From the IMG/VR virus record IMGVR_UViG_3300047312_000378, positions 1 to 46,752 of that record: a stretch of DNA of 46,752 nt. The stretch is one strand, 5' to 3'. The DNA comes from a virus. Within the stretch, counting starts at the first letter, position 1. Every line of letters starts with the position of its first letter. Below the pieces are notes generated by a model. That model searched no databases, was not told the DNA's origin, and worked only from the letters and a program-made list of their open reading frames with translations. Below, piece after piece: positions 17,929 to 26,220 of this stretch. Position numbers and translations under genes: made by a program.

Positions 17929-19311
17929 ATGGGCGCCGATCGACTCGACCGCGTTGGGCGGTGGATCTGTTTATTCGGCCTCGCCATGCTCGGCGGGTTC
18001 TTGCTGGCCATCGTTCCACAGCACCGACTCTTCCTTCAGCCGAACATGAGGACGCTCGACAACTCGGTTCACATTCCGAAGATCGAGTTCGCTGGCGACG
18101 ACGGGATTGGCATGGGCACCGCGTGCGCTTGCTCGGCGATCACCGGTCTTCGCGGAGAGACCGTGACGTTCGCGCGCGCGAGTGACGGCACCTGCTTTCA
18201 GCATTCAGAACTGACGGGAATTCTTCCTGGTGAGCTGGTCACATGCACCACCGATCAGCCTCGAGTTCAGTACGGCGGAACGGGGGCAGCTCCGCTCGGC
18301 CTTTCTGTCTGGCAGGCGATGACGAACCCGGTGATCCGGAACCAGGAAGTCGACAACGTCGCGTGGCTCAAGGGGACCGGTGTCAACCTGACCACCATCG
18401 AGGCCGACGTTGGGTATGCACCGGACGGCACGCTCACCGCCGATCGGATGCTGAGCAAAACTGGCACCAGCTACATCGAGCAGGTGCTCGTCTCGAGCGC
18501 GACGCCCTACGCGCTCTCTTGGTTTGTCTGTGGGGTGAAGACCGATCCAGATGGCGGCATGGTGACGGACGGCGGACTCGGGGTCGATGGCGGCGACGGC
18601 ACCGGCTCGATCCCGCTTTGCGGCCTGTTCAATGGCAACACCTTCGCCTGCTCGAGCTGCGCTTACTCCGCCTGTCCTTCCTACAACCGGTGCCCGACCT
18701 ACATCACCTCGAACAACAACGCCGCGACCTACCCTTGCATTGGTGGCGGGTGCGCAGCATCACCGAACACGATCACGAACGACGTGATGGTCTGGGGTTC
18801 ACAAATTGATCGCTTCACCGCGGTGGCCAGTGTGGGGCCGTACATTCCGACCGCCGGCACCGCCGTTACCCGGGCCGTTGAAACCGTTTCCGTCGACGCA
18901 GGTTTTCTTGGTGGGTCGACCGAGAGCTTCGCCGCCACGGTGATCTCACCGAACGGGTTCGTCAACGGGTCGGCGCTTTTTGATTGGTACAACTCCGGCG
19001 CAAACTTCATCATGATCCAGGCGCTCGGGACCACCGGAGTCGTGCGCCTCAATCTCACGTCGGGAGGAGTTTCAACGACCCAGGACTCCACCGCACTGCT
19101 CACCCCAAACGCGACGAACCGGGTGTCGGCATTGATTCGTGCGAGCACGGATCTCCGGATTTGCGTCAACGGAACTTGCGACACCACCTCGCTTGCCCAA
19201 ACGATCCCGACGCTGCTGACGATCTTCCCGGCGAATCATCAGACCGGCGGATCTCAATTCAACTCAACGATCAAGAAGTTCTGCGCCGACGATGGCGATT
19301 TCTGCCAATAG
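17929..19311 (+). CDS. Putative tail fibre / receptor-binding protein with N-terminal membrane segment
   Basis: The 460-residue protein has a hydrophobic helix at about residues 12-30 followed by segments seen in many phage fibre proteins: TFARASDGTCFQ with a later PRVQYGG, then VAWLKGTGVNLTTIEADVGY and APDGTLTADRM, a carbohydrate-binding-like module. A Cys-rich insert follows (about 12 Cys in residues 205-270) with many DGG turns, and the C-terminal third looks like a LamG/concanavalin domain. The ATG at 17929 lies three bases after the previous stop with no clear ribosome-binding site, so translation may be coupled. Confidence 0.6.
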   Translation: MGADRLDRVGRWICLFGLAMLGGFLLAIVPQHRLFLQPNMRTLDNSVHIPKIEFAGDDGIGMGTACACSAITGLRGETVTFARASDGTCFQHSELTGILPGELVTCTTDQPRVQYGGTGAAPLGLSVWQAMTNPVIRNQEVDNVAWLKGTGVNLTTIEADVGYAPDGTLTADRMLSKTGTSYIEQVLVSSATPYALSWFVCGVKTDPDGGMVTDGGLGVDGGDGTGSIPLCGLFNGNTFACSSCAYSACPSYNRCPTYITSNNNAATYPCIGGGCAASPNTITNDVMVWGSQIDRFTAVASVGPYIPTAGTAVTRAVETVSVDAGFLGGSTESFAATVISPNGFVNGSALFDWYNSGANFIMIQALGTTGVVRLNLTSGGVSTTQDSTALLTPNATNRVSALIRASTDLRICVNGTCDTTSLAQTIPTLLTIFPANHQTGGSQFNSTIKKFCADDGDFCQ

Positions 19312-19320
19312 AGATCCAAA

Positions 19321-19908
19321 ATGGCCGCGCCTCCGATCACGAAGAACCAGCTCCTCCTGCTCGCCGCGTTCCTGGCGTCGGCCGGCGCCGGCACGATCTT
19401 CTTCGTCAACCTGAACACGGGCGCCGTCGACCGGATGCCCGACAGCTTCGGGAACTTCGAGGTTCTCGATCGAAACCTGTGCACCTCAAGCGCCTGCAAT
19501 GCGGCCGAGTGTCAGCGCGCGCTGAACATCCTCGTCGATGCCGGAAGTCAGTGCACCGTTCGGTTCGTCGACTGCCCGGTGCGGCTCGGCCAGCGCGCCA
19601 GGAATATCGCGGCCGATGCCGGGGTCGTGTTCTCGGCCGCCAAGTACCAGCAGGTTCGGTTCGTGGTCGAACGATGCCCGAGCGGCGGAATGGCAGTGCC
19701 GGTCGATGACAACGGGTTTCCGATCTTCACGACCCAATCGGTTCAGTATCCGTGTGCTTGGAAGAACCCGGACGCGGGCGGAGTCTGCACTCTCACCGAT
19801 GGCGGCGACCCGGGGCTCTTCAACACAATGCAACCCGGCGCGTTCACCGGCGCCGGGTGCCAGCGCAAGTCCTGCTCTGAATTCCAGGGCGACACCTCGG
19901 CCCCCTGA
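19321..19908 (+). CDS. Cys-rich protein with N-terminal membrane anchor
   Basis: The 195-residue protein has a hydrophobic segment at residues 10-29 (LLLLAAFLASAGAGTIFFV) and 11 cysteines after it, enough for several disulfides. DGG and DAGG turns resemble exported myxobacterial proteins. No family is recognised. Its stop overlaps the gp48-fusion start, so it belongs to the tail-tip operon. Confidence 0.55.
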   Translation: MAAPPITKNQLLLLAAFLASAGAGTIFFVNLNTGAVDRMPDSFGNFEVLDRNLCTSSACNAAECQRALNILVDAGSQCTVRFVDCPVRLGQRARNIAADAGVVFSAAKYQQVRFVVERCPSGGMAVPVDDNGFPIFTTQSVQYPCAWKNPDAGGVCTLTDGGDPGLFNTMQPGAFTGAGCQRKSCSEFQGDTSAP

Positions 19909-22049
19909 TGGCTTCCCCACGAGCACTCTGGGCGTATGACCTCGACGGCGCACCGCTGCTCGGCGGAGCTTTCACGATCGCGGCGTTCGTCAACCGGGCC
20001 GGCGGGGTTCGAACTCCACCGGTCGGCGGGGTGGTTGAACTCGGCGACGGGCAGTACGCGTTCCAACCGCTGGCCGCCGATGAGACGGTCGGAACGATCG
20101 CGATCGTCGACTGTGGGGTGCTGGCGGCCCAGCGCTACCAGGTGTTCGCGATCTTCCTCGCCGACAGTTCGAACGCCTTCGCCGCCTACGTTCCGCTCAA
20201 CCCGGACGGCACGCTCGGCGCCGGTGCTCCGACCGTCGGGTCATTCCGCCGGCTCGACGTCGGAACCTCGCGCCCGCCACCCACCATCGTTCAGGCCGGC
20301 GGCTTCGAGATCTACAGCGCCTCCCCAACCCCGACAGATATCTCGATCGGCGTCGGCCTCAGCCTCACCGGGCCGACCGGAATGTATCCCGGCACGCTCA
20401 CCCAAGTCTTCACCGCCGGGTTCGCGATCTCGTCGAGCGTCGCGCCCGCGGTAGGCGGCTTCGTCCCTGCGCTCCCAGGGCCCCTCGCGAACCTCGATCC
20501 ATTCCAGTTCGACGTCACGGTCCCCGATGCCACCCCGCTGGCCAATTGCGACATCCTGCTGCGGTTCCCATCCGGTGCCGTCGAGGTCGTGTACGACGGC
20601 GCGAGCTTCTCGCCGTTCTACATCGACGGATCGAGCGTCTCGGTAATCGCCAATGGCGCACGGTTCGTCGTTTTGCGCCGCGGAGGCTGGCGGCCAATCG
20701 GTGCGCCGACGCTCGAGGTTCGAGCGGTCTCAGTGACGGGCGTCAAGAACGAGGCGCCGATCACCTTCGTTTGGCAGCTCACCACCCCGGCGCCGGTCAC
20801 ACCCCCGGGGGAAACCGCGCTCGGGTTCTCGGCGCTCGCCTACGCGCGCCAGCTCCGGGCGCTGCTGCCCCCCGGCCTCGTGTGGATGCTCGAGGCGAAC
20901 AGCAAGATCAACCTCTCGCTCGAGTCGATGGGGACAGAGCTCGCGCGGGTCGATGCCAGAGCGGTCGACCTGACGGAAGAGTCCGACCCGCGGACCACCG
21001 ACGAATTGCTCGAGGATTGGGAGCGGGTGCTTGGGTTGCCGTCTGGATGCGTGCTCGAACTGGCGACGACGGACGCTGGTCGGCGGCAGGCGATTGTTCA
21101 GGCCTTGGTCAATCGCGGCGGACAGACCCTGGCGTTCTTCATCGAGGTCGCATTGGCGGTCGGAGCCGTCGCCACGATCAAGGAGTTCACCGGCGCGGTG
21201 CTTCGAGCTGGTCGCGCTCGATCTGGCGATCGCTGTTACGGAACGCAGTGGGTTCATATCTGGGACCTCGAGATTCTCAACTCGATCGGCAGCGGCACCG
21301 CGCTTCCGGCCCCCACCGGCCTCGGGTTCGGCGCCGGCGCGACAACCGGTGGAACCATTCCGCACGGAACGGCCTGCAAGTACCGCGTTGTGGCCCGTAA
21401 CGCCTCCGGCACCTCGAACGCCTCGAGCAGCGCGACCCACACCCCGGGCGGAGTGACGAACACGAACCGCAACGATCTCTTCTGGACCGCTGTCGACGGC
21501 GCGACGAGCTACGACATTTTCGCCGACTACACCGGCGGCGATGAGAAGCTGATCGGCACATCGACCACCACCGGCTACGCCGACACAGGTGGAACGCCAA
21601 CCAGCTATCCGCCGATCCTGATCCCGACGATCTCGAGCGTCGCAAACGAAGCAACGACCGGCGGAGTTCTTATCGGTGGGGTCGAGGTCTTCTACCGCGT
21701 GGCGGCGATCAACGCCGCTGGTGAGACATTCGGATCCGCTCCAGCCAGCGTGACTCCTCCGCTCGGCACGAACACGAACACCGCCAGAATCAACTGGACC
21801 CAAGTGGTCGGAGGAACCGGCTACCGGATCTACGGTCGATCAGACGGCGCGGAATTGCTGATCGGTCAGGTCGGCGCCGTTGGGACATTCGTCGACACCG
21901 GAGTCTTCGAGGCTCACGCATTCCCGGCAACCGTGAATCGCGCAAGATCAGATCCGCGCGGCCTCGCCAGCAAGGGCACCGCGCTCGAGTGCGTGATTGC
22001 CCGCGCCGCACCCGCCCATTCTATCGTTCTTTTCGAACTGCTCGAGTAA
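19908..22049 (+). CDS. Enlarged gp48-like (DUF2313) tail protein with fused fibre domains
   Basis: The 713-residue protein contains a split gp48/YmfQ domain. Residues 1-100 resemble a fibre N-terminal beta domain (ALWAYDLDGAPL) and 120-290 look like IPT/Ig-type strands. Residues 302-450 are gp48-like: YARQLRALLPPGLVW, then WERVLGLPSGC and RRQAIVQALVNRGGQ. Two FN3-like repeats follow at about 463-565 and 566-670. The last 40 residues (LECVIARAAPAHSIVLFELL) are the normal gp48 C-terminus. So the FN3-like repeats sit inside the gp48 fold. Mu gp48 is only about 190 residues. Confidence 0.75.
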   Translation: MASPRALWAYDLDGAPLLGGAFTIAAFVNRAGGVRTPPVGGVVELGDGQYAFQPLAADETVGTIAIVDCGVLAAQRYQVFAIFLADSSNAFAAYVPLNPDGTLGAGAPTVGSFRRLDVGTSRPPPTIVQAGGFEIYSASPTPTDISIGVGLSLTGPTGMYPGTLTQVFTAGFAISSSVAPAVGGFVPALPGPLANLDPFQFDVTVPDATPLANCDILLRFPSGAVEVVYDGASFSPFYIDGSSVSVIANGARFVVLRRGGWRPIGAPTLEVRAVSVTGVKNEAPITFVWQLTTPAPVTPPGETALGFSALAYARQLRALLPPGLVWMLEANSKINLSLESMGTELARVDARAVDLTEESDPRTTDELLEDWERVLGLPSGCVLELATTDAGRRQAIVQALVNRGGQTLAFFIEVALAVGAVATIKEFTGAVLRAGRARSGDRCYGTQWVHIWDLEILNSIGSGTALPAPTGLGFGAGATTGGTIPHGTACKYRVVARNASGTSNASSSATHTPGGVTNTNRNDLFWTAVDGATSYDIFADYTGGDEKLIGTSTTTGYADTGGTPTSYPPILIPTISSVANEATTGGVLIGGVEVFYRVAAINAAGETFGSAPASVTPPLGTNTNTARINWTQVVGGTGYRIYGRSDGAELLIGQVGAVGTFVDTGVFEAHAFPATVNRARSDPRGLASKGTALECVIARAAPAHSIVLFELLE

Positions 22050-22058
22050 GGGGAACCC

Positions 22059-23231
22059 ATGCACAGAGTCGACACTGACGGGAACGTTGCAAACGCTTTC
22101 ACCGATGGAACTCCGGGCGTCACCCAGGCGACGGTGGTCGACGCCGCGATCTTGAATGCGATGCAAAACGAAATCGCAAACGCGATCGAATCGGGCGGCG
22201 TGGCGCTGGTGAAGGGAACGAACAACCAGCTCGCGTCGGTGATCGTTCCGCAAAGCGAGTACAGGCCTCAGACGTACCAGGCACAGGCAAGCGAGTTCTT
22301 TTCTCTAGATGACACCTCGTCACTGATCGACGTTATCCGAGAGGTCTTCGTTGATCCGACAGCCAAGATCGTGGTCGCGGTTGGTTCGCTGTCTGGAAAC
22401 ATGGCGACCGTCATCGGCATCGGCACCGTTCCATTCCAAAGCCTCACGGTGCCAAGCACTCCGGCCGGCGACATTTTCGCGATCGCGAGCAACGGTACGA
22501 CGCTCGTCGGGGTTGGTACGACTGGGAAAATAATCACAATGCCGGTGGCTGGATCGTACTCGTGGACAAACAGAACCGGCGCGCTCGGATCGGAATGGCT
22601 GCTCGACGTAAAATGGTGCGCGAGTTCCGGGCTGTTCATCTGTTGCGGAATTACGGGTGGCTTACAGACCTCTCCGGACGGGATCACCTGGACATCCCGA
22701 ACCAACCCCTCGGCCGGAGTCGTGACCGCCGGCATTGCGATCAACGGGCTTACCGTGATCATCGGAACCGTGGCTGGCAGCCCCTCGACGACGAGCGGAA
22801 TTCGTAGTTCGAACGGCGGGATCAGCTGGGCAACTATGACGATGCCGGTCGCTGTTTCCGGAACAGAAAACCCGACCGTGTGCGCCGGACTCTTCAAGTA
22901 TTTTATTTCCGGAGTGACGAACGCCGGTGCCGACTCGAACATCTTCAGCAGCTCTGACGGCGCCACTTGGACGAACGTAAAGGCGCTGATTGGAACTGAT
23001 CCGGCTCGGCCAATTTCGTTGGCCGGATGCGTGCTGGTGATCACAACGGGCGACAGCAATGGGTGCTTTTTTTCGATCGACGGAACCACCTGGATCCCTG
23101 TCAGGCTCCGCCGGCAGCCGCAGGTCAACAGCAAACCGTTCTACTCGGCAGTCGAGGGCAGGCTTTATTTGGTGATGAAGAACCCAACCAACCAGCAGAT
23201 CTTTTCGTCTATCAGCCGCGTCGAGATCTGA
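22059..23231 (+). CDS. Tail fibre with gp48-adjacent N-terminus and BNR-like propeller
   Basis: The 390-residue protein begins with a tail-fibre attachment segment (VDTDGNVANAFTDG, then LNAMQNEIANAIE) common in fibres next to gp48. From residue 100 onward, repeats with S-x-D-G-x-T-W (TSPDGITW, SSDGATW, SIDGTTW) resemble BNR/Ycf48-type beta-propeller blades, often sugar-binding. It is the best receptor-binding candidate. GGGGA precedes the ATG. Confidence 0.72.
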   Translation: MHRVDTDGNVANAFTDGTPGVTQATVVDAAILNAMQNEIANAIESGGVALVKGTNNQLASVIVPQSEYRPQTYQAQASEFFSLDDTSSLIDVIREVFVDPTAKIVVAVGSLSGNMATVIGIGTVPFQSLTVPSTPAGDIFAIASNGTTLVGVGTTGKIITMPVAGSYSWTNRTGALGSEWLLDVKWCASSGLFICCGITGGLQTSPDGITWTSRTNPSAGVVTAGIAINGLTVIIGTVAGSPSTTSGIRSSNGGISWATMTMPVAVSGTENPTVCAGLFKYFISGVTNAGADSNIFSSSDGATWTNVKALIGTDPARPISLAGCVLVITTGDSNGCFFSIDGTTWIPVRLRRQPQVNSKPFYSAVEGRLYLVMKNPTNQQIFSSISRVEI

Positions 23232-23257
23232 TCGAAACCCCCAACCAGGAGCACGCC

Positions 23258-23659
23258 TTGAAGTCATTCCTTGCAGGTCTCTCAGCGCTCGCCGTGGTGC
23301 TCGCTGTCGCCGGTCTCACGCCCCCGGGTACCTCGATCGCTCGAGCCGACGACGAGCCGGCGCTCCTTGACGGTGGGGCGATCGCGACGTCGACCGATGG
23401 CGGTCGGTGCGTGGTGGTCGACACTGGCCCGCGCGGCCCCTGGCACTCCGCGCTGACTTGCGAGGGGGCGCAATCGAGCCGCTACAAGTTCTGCTCCTCG
23501 ACGACGTGCGCGCCCACCGCAATCAACCCGCTGGCGGTCTACAACACCCGAACCGAGATCCCTGTGAACCAGCGAGTCGGACTCACCGCCAAACGGTACC
23601 TCGGGTTCTGCACTGATGACGGCGGGGTGCCCTACTGCTTGGTAGAAGAAATTCGCTGA
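23258..23659 (+). CDS. Secreted small Cys-containing protein
   Basis: The 133-residue protein starts at a TTG with AGGAG six bases upstream. Residues 1-31 form a clear Sec signal peptide ending ARA before DD. The mature part has six Cys and DGG turns. No family is recognised; being last in the fibre operon, it may act at the cell surface or periplasm, or be a late moron. A hairpin follows. Confidence 0.6.
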   Translation: MKSFLAGLSALAVVLAVAGLTPPGTSIARADDEPALLDGGAIATSTDGGRCVVVDTGPRGPWHSALTCEGAQSSRYKFCSSTTCAPTAINPLAVYNTRTEIPVNQRVGLTAKRYLGFCTDDGGVPYCLVEEIR

Positions 23660-23690
23660 TCGGCCTGAAGCGCTCTTGCGCTACGGCCGA
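23660..23690 (+). terminator. Perfect two-part hairpin after the fibre operon
   Basis: TCGGCC at 23660-23665 pairs with GGCCGA at 23685-23690, and AGCGC at 23669-23673 pairs with GCGCT at 23678-23682 around a TCTT loop. It begins one base after a stop codon and lies in the only gap between fibre and lysis modules. There is no T-run, so it may be a factor-dependent terminator or processing site. Confidence 0.5.
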
Positions 23691-23717
23691 ACTGGCATGT
23701 AATAGTTCGTTCAGCCA

Positions 23718-24047
23718 ATGCCCCTCGACGACGACTCGATCAGCAGCAATGGCCACGCATGGGCAGAGGCGAGCGAGATCGCCAGGCTCGACGAGCGGAT
23801 CGATTCCGAAAGCAGGCTGGCGCGCCAGGACGTGAACGAGCTGCTGCACCGGAACAACCGGCTCGAGGCCCTGGTCAACCGGTACGACGGGACCGTGATG
23901 CTGGTCACCGACAAACTCTACCAGCTCGAGCAAAAGCTCGTCGCCCGGTGGAACAAGTCCGAACAGAGGGTGACACGCCTACAGCAAATGGTTGAGCTGC
24001 TGCTGAAGGAGCGCGGCATTCCTCTTCCGCCGCCGATCGCGCCGTGA
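23718..24047 (+). CDS. Small coiled-coil protein
   Basis: The 109-residue protein is acidic at its start and forms a long predicted helix at residues 15-98, with heptads such as LDERIDSESRLARQDV and LLHRNNRLEALV. No family is recognised. It overlaps the next gene by four bases and leads the pre-lysis operon. Confidence 0.55.
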   Translation: MPLDDDSISSNGHAWAEASEIARLDERIDSESRLARQDVNELLHRNNRLEALVNRYDGTVMLVTDKLYQLEQKLVARWNKSEQRVTRLQQMVELLLKERGIPLPPPIAP

Positions 24048-24331
24048 GCAAATACGAGCTGCAGGTCGACCGGGAAAAGGATCCGAGGAAGAAGATTGGG
24101 TTTCGTCGGGAACTGGATCCGATGGCCTCAATGACTGTCGCCGAGGCGCTCGTCTGTTTCGACGTGATGGCGCTGGCGCTGAATAATTTCTCGCTCGAGT
24201 TCTCGAACTCCAAGAACGACGTCGCGCGGTCGATCTTCAACCGGCACGATCTCGACGAACTGCGCATCGAGCTGGCGCGCACGACGTTGAAGCGGGCGCT
24301 TCGGGACCGCGGTATCCAGGTGCCGGGATGA
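24044..24331 (+). CDS. Hypothetical 95-residue helical protein
   Basis: GTG start overlapping the previous stop; the protein is charged, mostly helical, and has no cysteine pairs or membrane segment apart from one Cys in ALVCFDVMALAL. It is not recognised. Tight coupling on both sides supports it as a gene. Confidence 0.5.
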   Translation: MSKYELQVDREKDPRKKIGFRRELDPMASMTVAEALVCFDVMALALNNFSLEFSNSKNDVARSIFNRHDLDELRIELARTTLKRALRDRGIQVPG

Positions 24332-24741
24332 CCCCACCGGTGCAGCCGTCGCCGCAGGTGCCGCGAGATCTGGTCGACGAACCAGAACAGATCACCGGCG
24401 TCTACCCGGCCACCAGGGAGTATGCCCGACACATCGGGTGGCTGAGCGTGGCGAGGGCTGCGGGGCTTTTGCTGCTCTCGGTCGCTGTCAGCGCAATCCT
24501 GGGCTACCGGTGGATCATGGGTGAGGCTCGTGCGCAGGGCGAGACAGCCGTGGCCGTGGTGGCGCAGAAACAAGCCGCCAGTCAGGAACAGCTCGACCGG
24601 TACCAGAAGGACACGAACGAATCGCTCGGCGACGTGAAGACAGAGCTGAAGGAAACCAGAGAGGACCTGAAAGCGCTCTACCAGGCGACGATGAACGGTC
24701 GCCGGCAAGAGCGGCTTGAGTCAACGGACGGTGGTAAATGA
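24328..24741 (+). CDS. Membrane-anchored coiled-coil protein, spanin-like candidate
   Basis: The 137-residue protein has one hydrophobic segment at about residues 39-60, then a long charged helix (QEQLDRYQKDTNESLGDVKT). One membrane anchor followed by a coiled coil, directly before an endolysin, resembles an inner-membrane spanin, but the anchor lies farther from the N-terminus than in Rz. No Rz1-type lipoprotein is seen nested in it. Confidence 0.45.
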   Translation: MTPPVQPSPQVPRDLVDEPEQITGVYPATREYARHIGWLSVARAAGLLLLSVAVSAILGYRWIMGEARAQGETAVAVVAQKQAASQEQLDRYQKDTNESLGDVKTELKETREDLKALYQATMNGRRQERLESTDGGK

Positions 24742-25211
24742 CAACCCTGATTTGCGCCCCCCGCGCCCGCCAGCGGATTCTCGATGTGGTCGCCGAGCTC
24801 GCTCCGGAGACCAACCCCAGATACGTCCGTCGGGACGTCACTGGCGACGGCATCCCGGAGACCTGGTGCAATCTCTTCGTGCGCGAGTTCCTCGCGCTGC
24901 TCGAGGTGGTTACCCCGGCGCTGCTCGCGAACGACCTCTTCGAATGGCTCGGAGCCCCAGCAGGGAAGATCGCCGGCTGGGTGAAGGTCGACGGTGCGGA
25001 AGCTCAGAAGCGCGCTGACCTCGGGTTCCCAACCATCGGAGTCTGGTCGAACACCACCGGGCACGGGCACGTGGTGGCCATTGTGCCGGCCGTCCCACCG
25101 ACCACCCCAGGTATTTTCTCGGCTCAAGCGGGCTTCAAGAACTGGAGTCACGCCCCGATTGAGCGGGCTGGCCTTCGCGCCTCGGCCTACGGCTTCTTCA
25201 CCCACGACTGA
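24738..25211 (+). CDS. Endolysin, cysteine-peptidase (CHAP/NlpC-like)
   Basis: The 157-residue protein likely cleaves peptidoglycan at lysis. DVTGDGIPETWCNLFVREF places the candidate nucleophile at Cys44, and the later GHGHVVAIV gives catalytic His111, the order and spacing of NlpC/P60 and CHAP enzymes. No signal peptide is present, so it would need the holin to reach the cell wall. It overlaps the upstream membrane gene by four bases. Confidence 0.75.
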   Translation: MTTLICAPRARQRILDVVAELAPETNPRYVRRDVTGDGIPETWCNLFVREFLALLEVVTPALLANDLFEWLGAPAGKIAGWVKVDGAEAQKRADLGFPTIGVWSNTTGHGHVVAIVPAVPPTTPGIFSAQAGFKNWSHAPIERAGLRASAYGFFTHD

Positions 25212-25234
25212 AGTTCTGATTAGCCTTGGGGCCC

Positions 25235-25483
25235 ATGACCCCAACCCCACCCGTTGTTGCTGCTGCCCCCGAGACTGAGCTCTCCCCGACCGGCAAGGCG
25301 ATCATCCCGCAGAATCTGGTGAGGTACGCGGTCGCCGCGATCGCGGTCGCCGCCGTTGTTCACCAGCTGCCGGACTTCGGGTTTGTCCTCCCCGCGATTG
25401 TCGTGAAGATCGACAACATGGCGATGGCGATCGGGGTGCTGCTCGGCCTCACTTCGCAGGGCGTCCGGGTGATCGGCAAATGA
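25235..25483 (+). CDS. Small membrane protein, holin candidate
   Basis: The 82-residue protein has two hydrophobic stretches, about residues 28-50 (YAVAAIAVAAVVHQLPDFGF) and 62-75. Position directly after the endolysin suggests a holin. The ATG at 25235 is preferred over a TTG at 25226; neither has a strong ribosome-binding site. Its stop overlaps the next gene. Confidence 0.55.
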   Translation: MTPTPPVVAAAPETELSPTGKAIIPQNLVRYAVAAIAVAAVVHQLPDFGFVLPAIVVKIDNMAMAIGVLLGLTSQGVRVIGK

Positions 25484-25710
25484 ACGACCCCAAGGAAGCC
25501 GCGGTGAAGGGCGTCGGCGACGTGATCGACGCGCTGGGAATCAAGAACGTCCCGCCCGGCGAAGTCGAAGCCATCGCGGCCGCGGTGCTAGGCCTGGTCG
25601 ACGTGCTGGGCAACTCGGCCGCCAAGCGCGCCGAGCTGGCGGGCAAGGCGGCTGCGGACAAGATCGCCACCCCGGCCGACGCTGAAGCCGCCGCATCGGA
25701 GCGCACCTGA
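25480..25710 (+). CDS. Hypothetical Ala-rich small protein
   Basis: The 76-residue helical protein follows the holin candidate with an ATGA overlap. It has no membrane segment or known motif. A role in lysis timing is possible only by position. Confidence 0.45.
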   Translation: MNDPKEAAVKGVGDVIDALGIKNVPPGEVEAIAAAVLGLVDVLGNSAAKRAELAGKAAADKIATPADAEAAASERT

Positions 25711-26141
25711 TGAAAACGTTCGCCCTGGTTCTCGCCCTGCTCTGCTCGACCACCTTCGCCGAGGACCCGGTACCCGGCGCGGCCGGCACGCCCTCCCCGC
25801 CCCCTGGTGCGACCGGGACGAAGACCGACGCGCCGGTGGTGGCGCCAGAGTTCAAGCTGAAGCTCTTGCCCGATGGCACCCCGGAGAAGGGGCGGTCGGT
25901 GCACCTCGAGATGGGGGAGTTCACCCCATTCGCAGGTCAGCTGATCGACGACCAGGAGCACACCCGACGAGAGAAGATCAACGCGCGGAACGCGGCCTCG
26001 CTCGCCGAGTACAAAGACCCAGGGAGCATCGCCCTGAGCAAGGCGCAGCTGATCGCAATCGTCGCCGGCGCCGTCGTCGTTGGTGCAGCTGCAGCAACCG
26101 GGGTGGTGCTCGCGCTGGAGAAGAAACCCAGATCACCGTAG
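25710..26141 (+). CDS. Exported protein with C-terminal membrane segment
   Basis: The 143-residue protein has an N-terminal signal peptide (MKTFALVLALLCSTTFAEDP) with cleavage likely after TFA, a Pro-rich linker, and a hydrophobic helix at about residues 112-135 followed by basic residues. A protein exported and then anchored by its tail at the end of the lysis cassette could be a spanin-type or lysis-regulator component. It starts on the last base of the previous stop. Confidence 0.5.
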   Translation: MKTFALVLALLCSTTFAEDPVPGAAGTPSPPPGATGTKTDAPVVAPEFKLKLLPDGTPEKGRSVHLEMGEFTPFAGQLIDDQEHTRREKINARNAASLAEYKDPGSIALSKAQLIAIVAGAVVVGAAAATGVVLALEKKPRSP

Positions 26142-26147
26142 GACTTA

Positions 26148-26220
26148 TGTGGGGTGGAGGAGTTGGTACCTCGCCGGGCCCATAACCCGGAGACCGCTGG
26201 TTCGAACCCAGCCCCCGCAA
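26148..26220 (+). tRNA. tRNA-Met(CAT), initiator-like
   Basis: A full cloverleaf folds: acceptor TGTGGGG/CCCCGCA (one T-G wobble), D stem GAGG/CCTC with loop AGTTGGTA, anticodon stem CCGGG/CCCGG, loop CCCATAA with anticodon CAT at 26181-26183, T stem GCTGG/CCAGC, loop TTCGAAC. The three consecutive G-C pairs in the anticodon stem and the A11-T24 pair are initiator hallmarks, and the sequence resembles bacterial tRNA-fMet. Odd points: C at position 33 instead of T, a T1-A72 pair instead of the usual mismatch, and no encoded CCA (ACTA follows). Confidence 0.85.
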
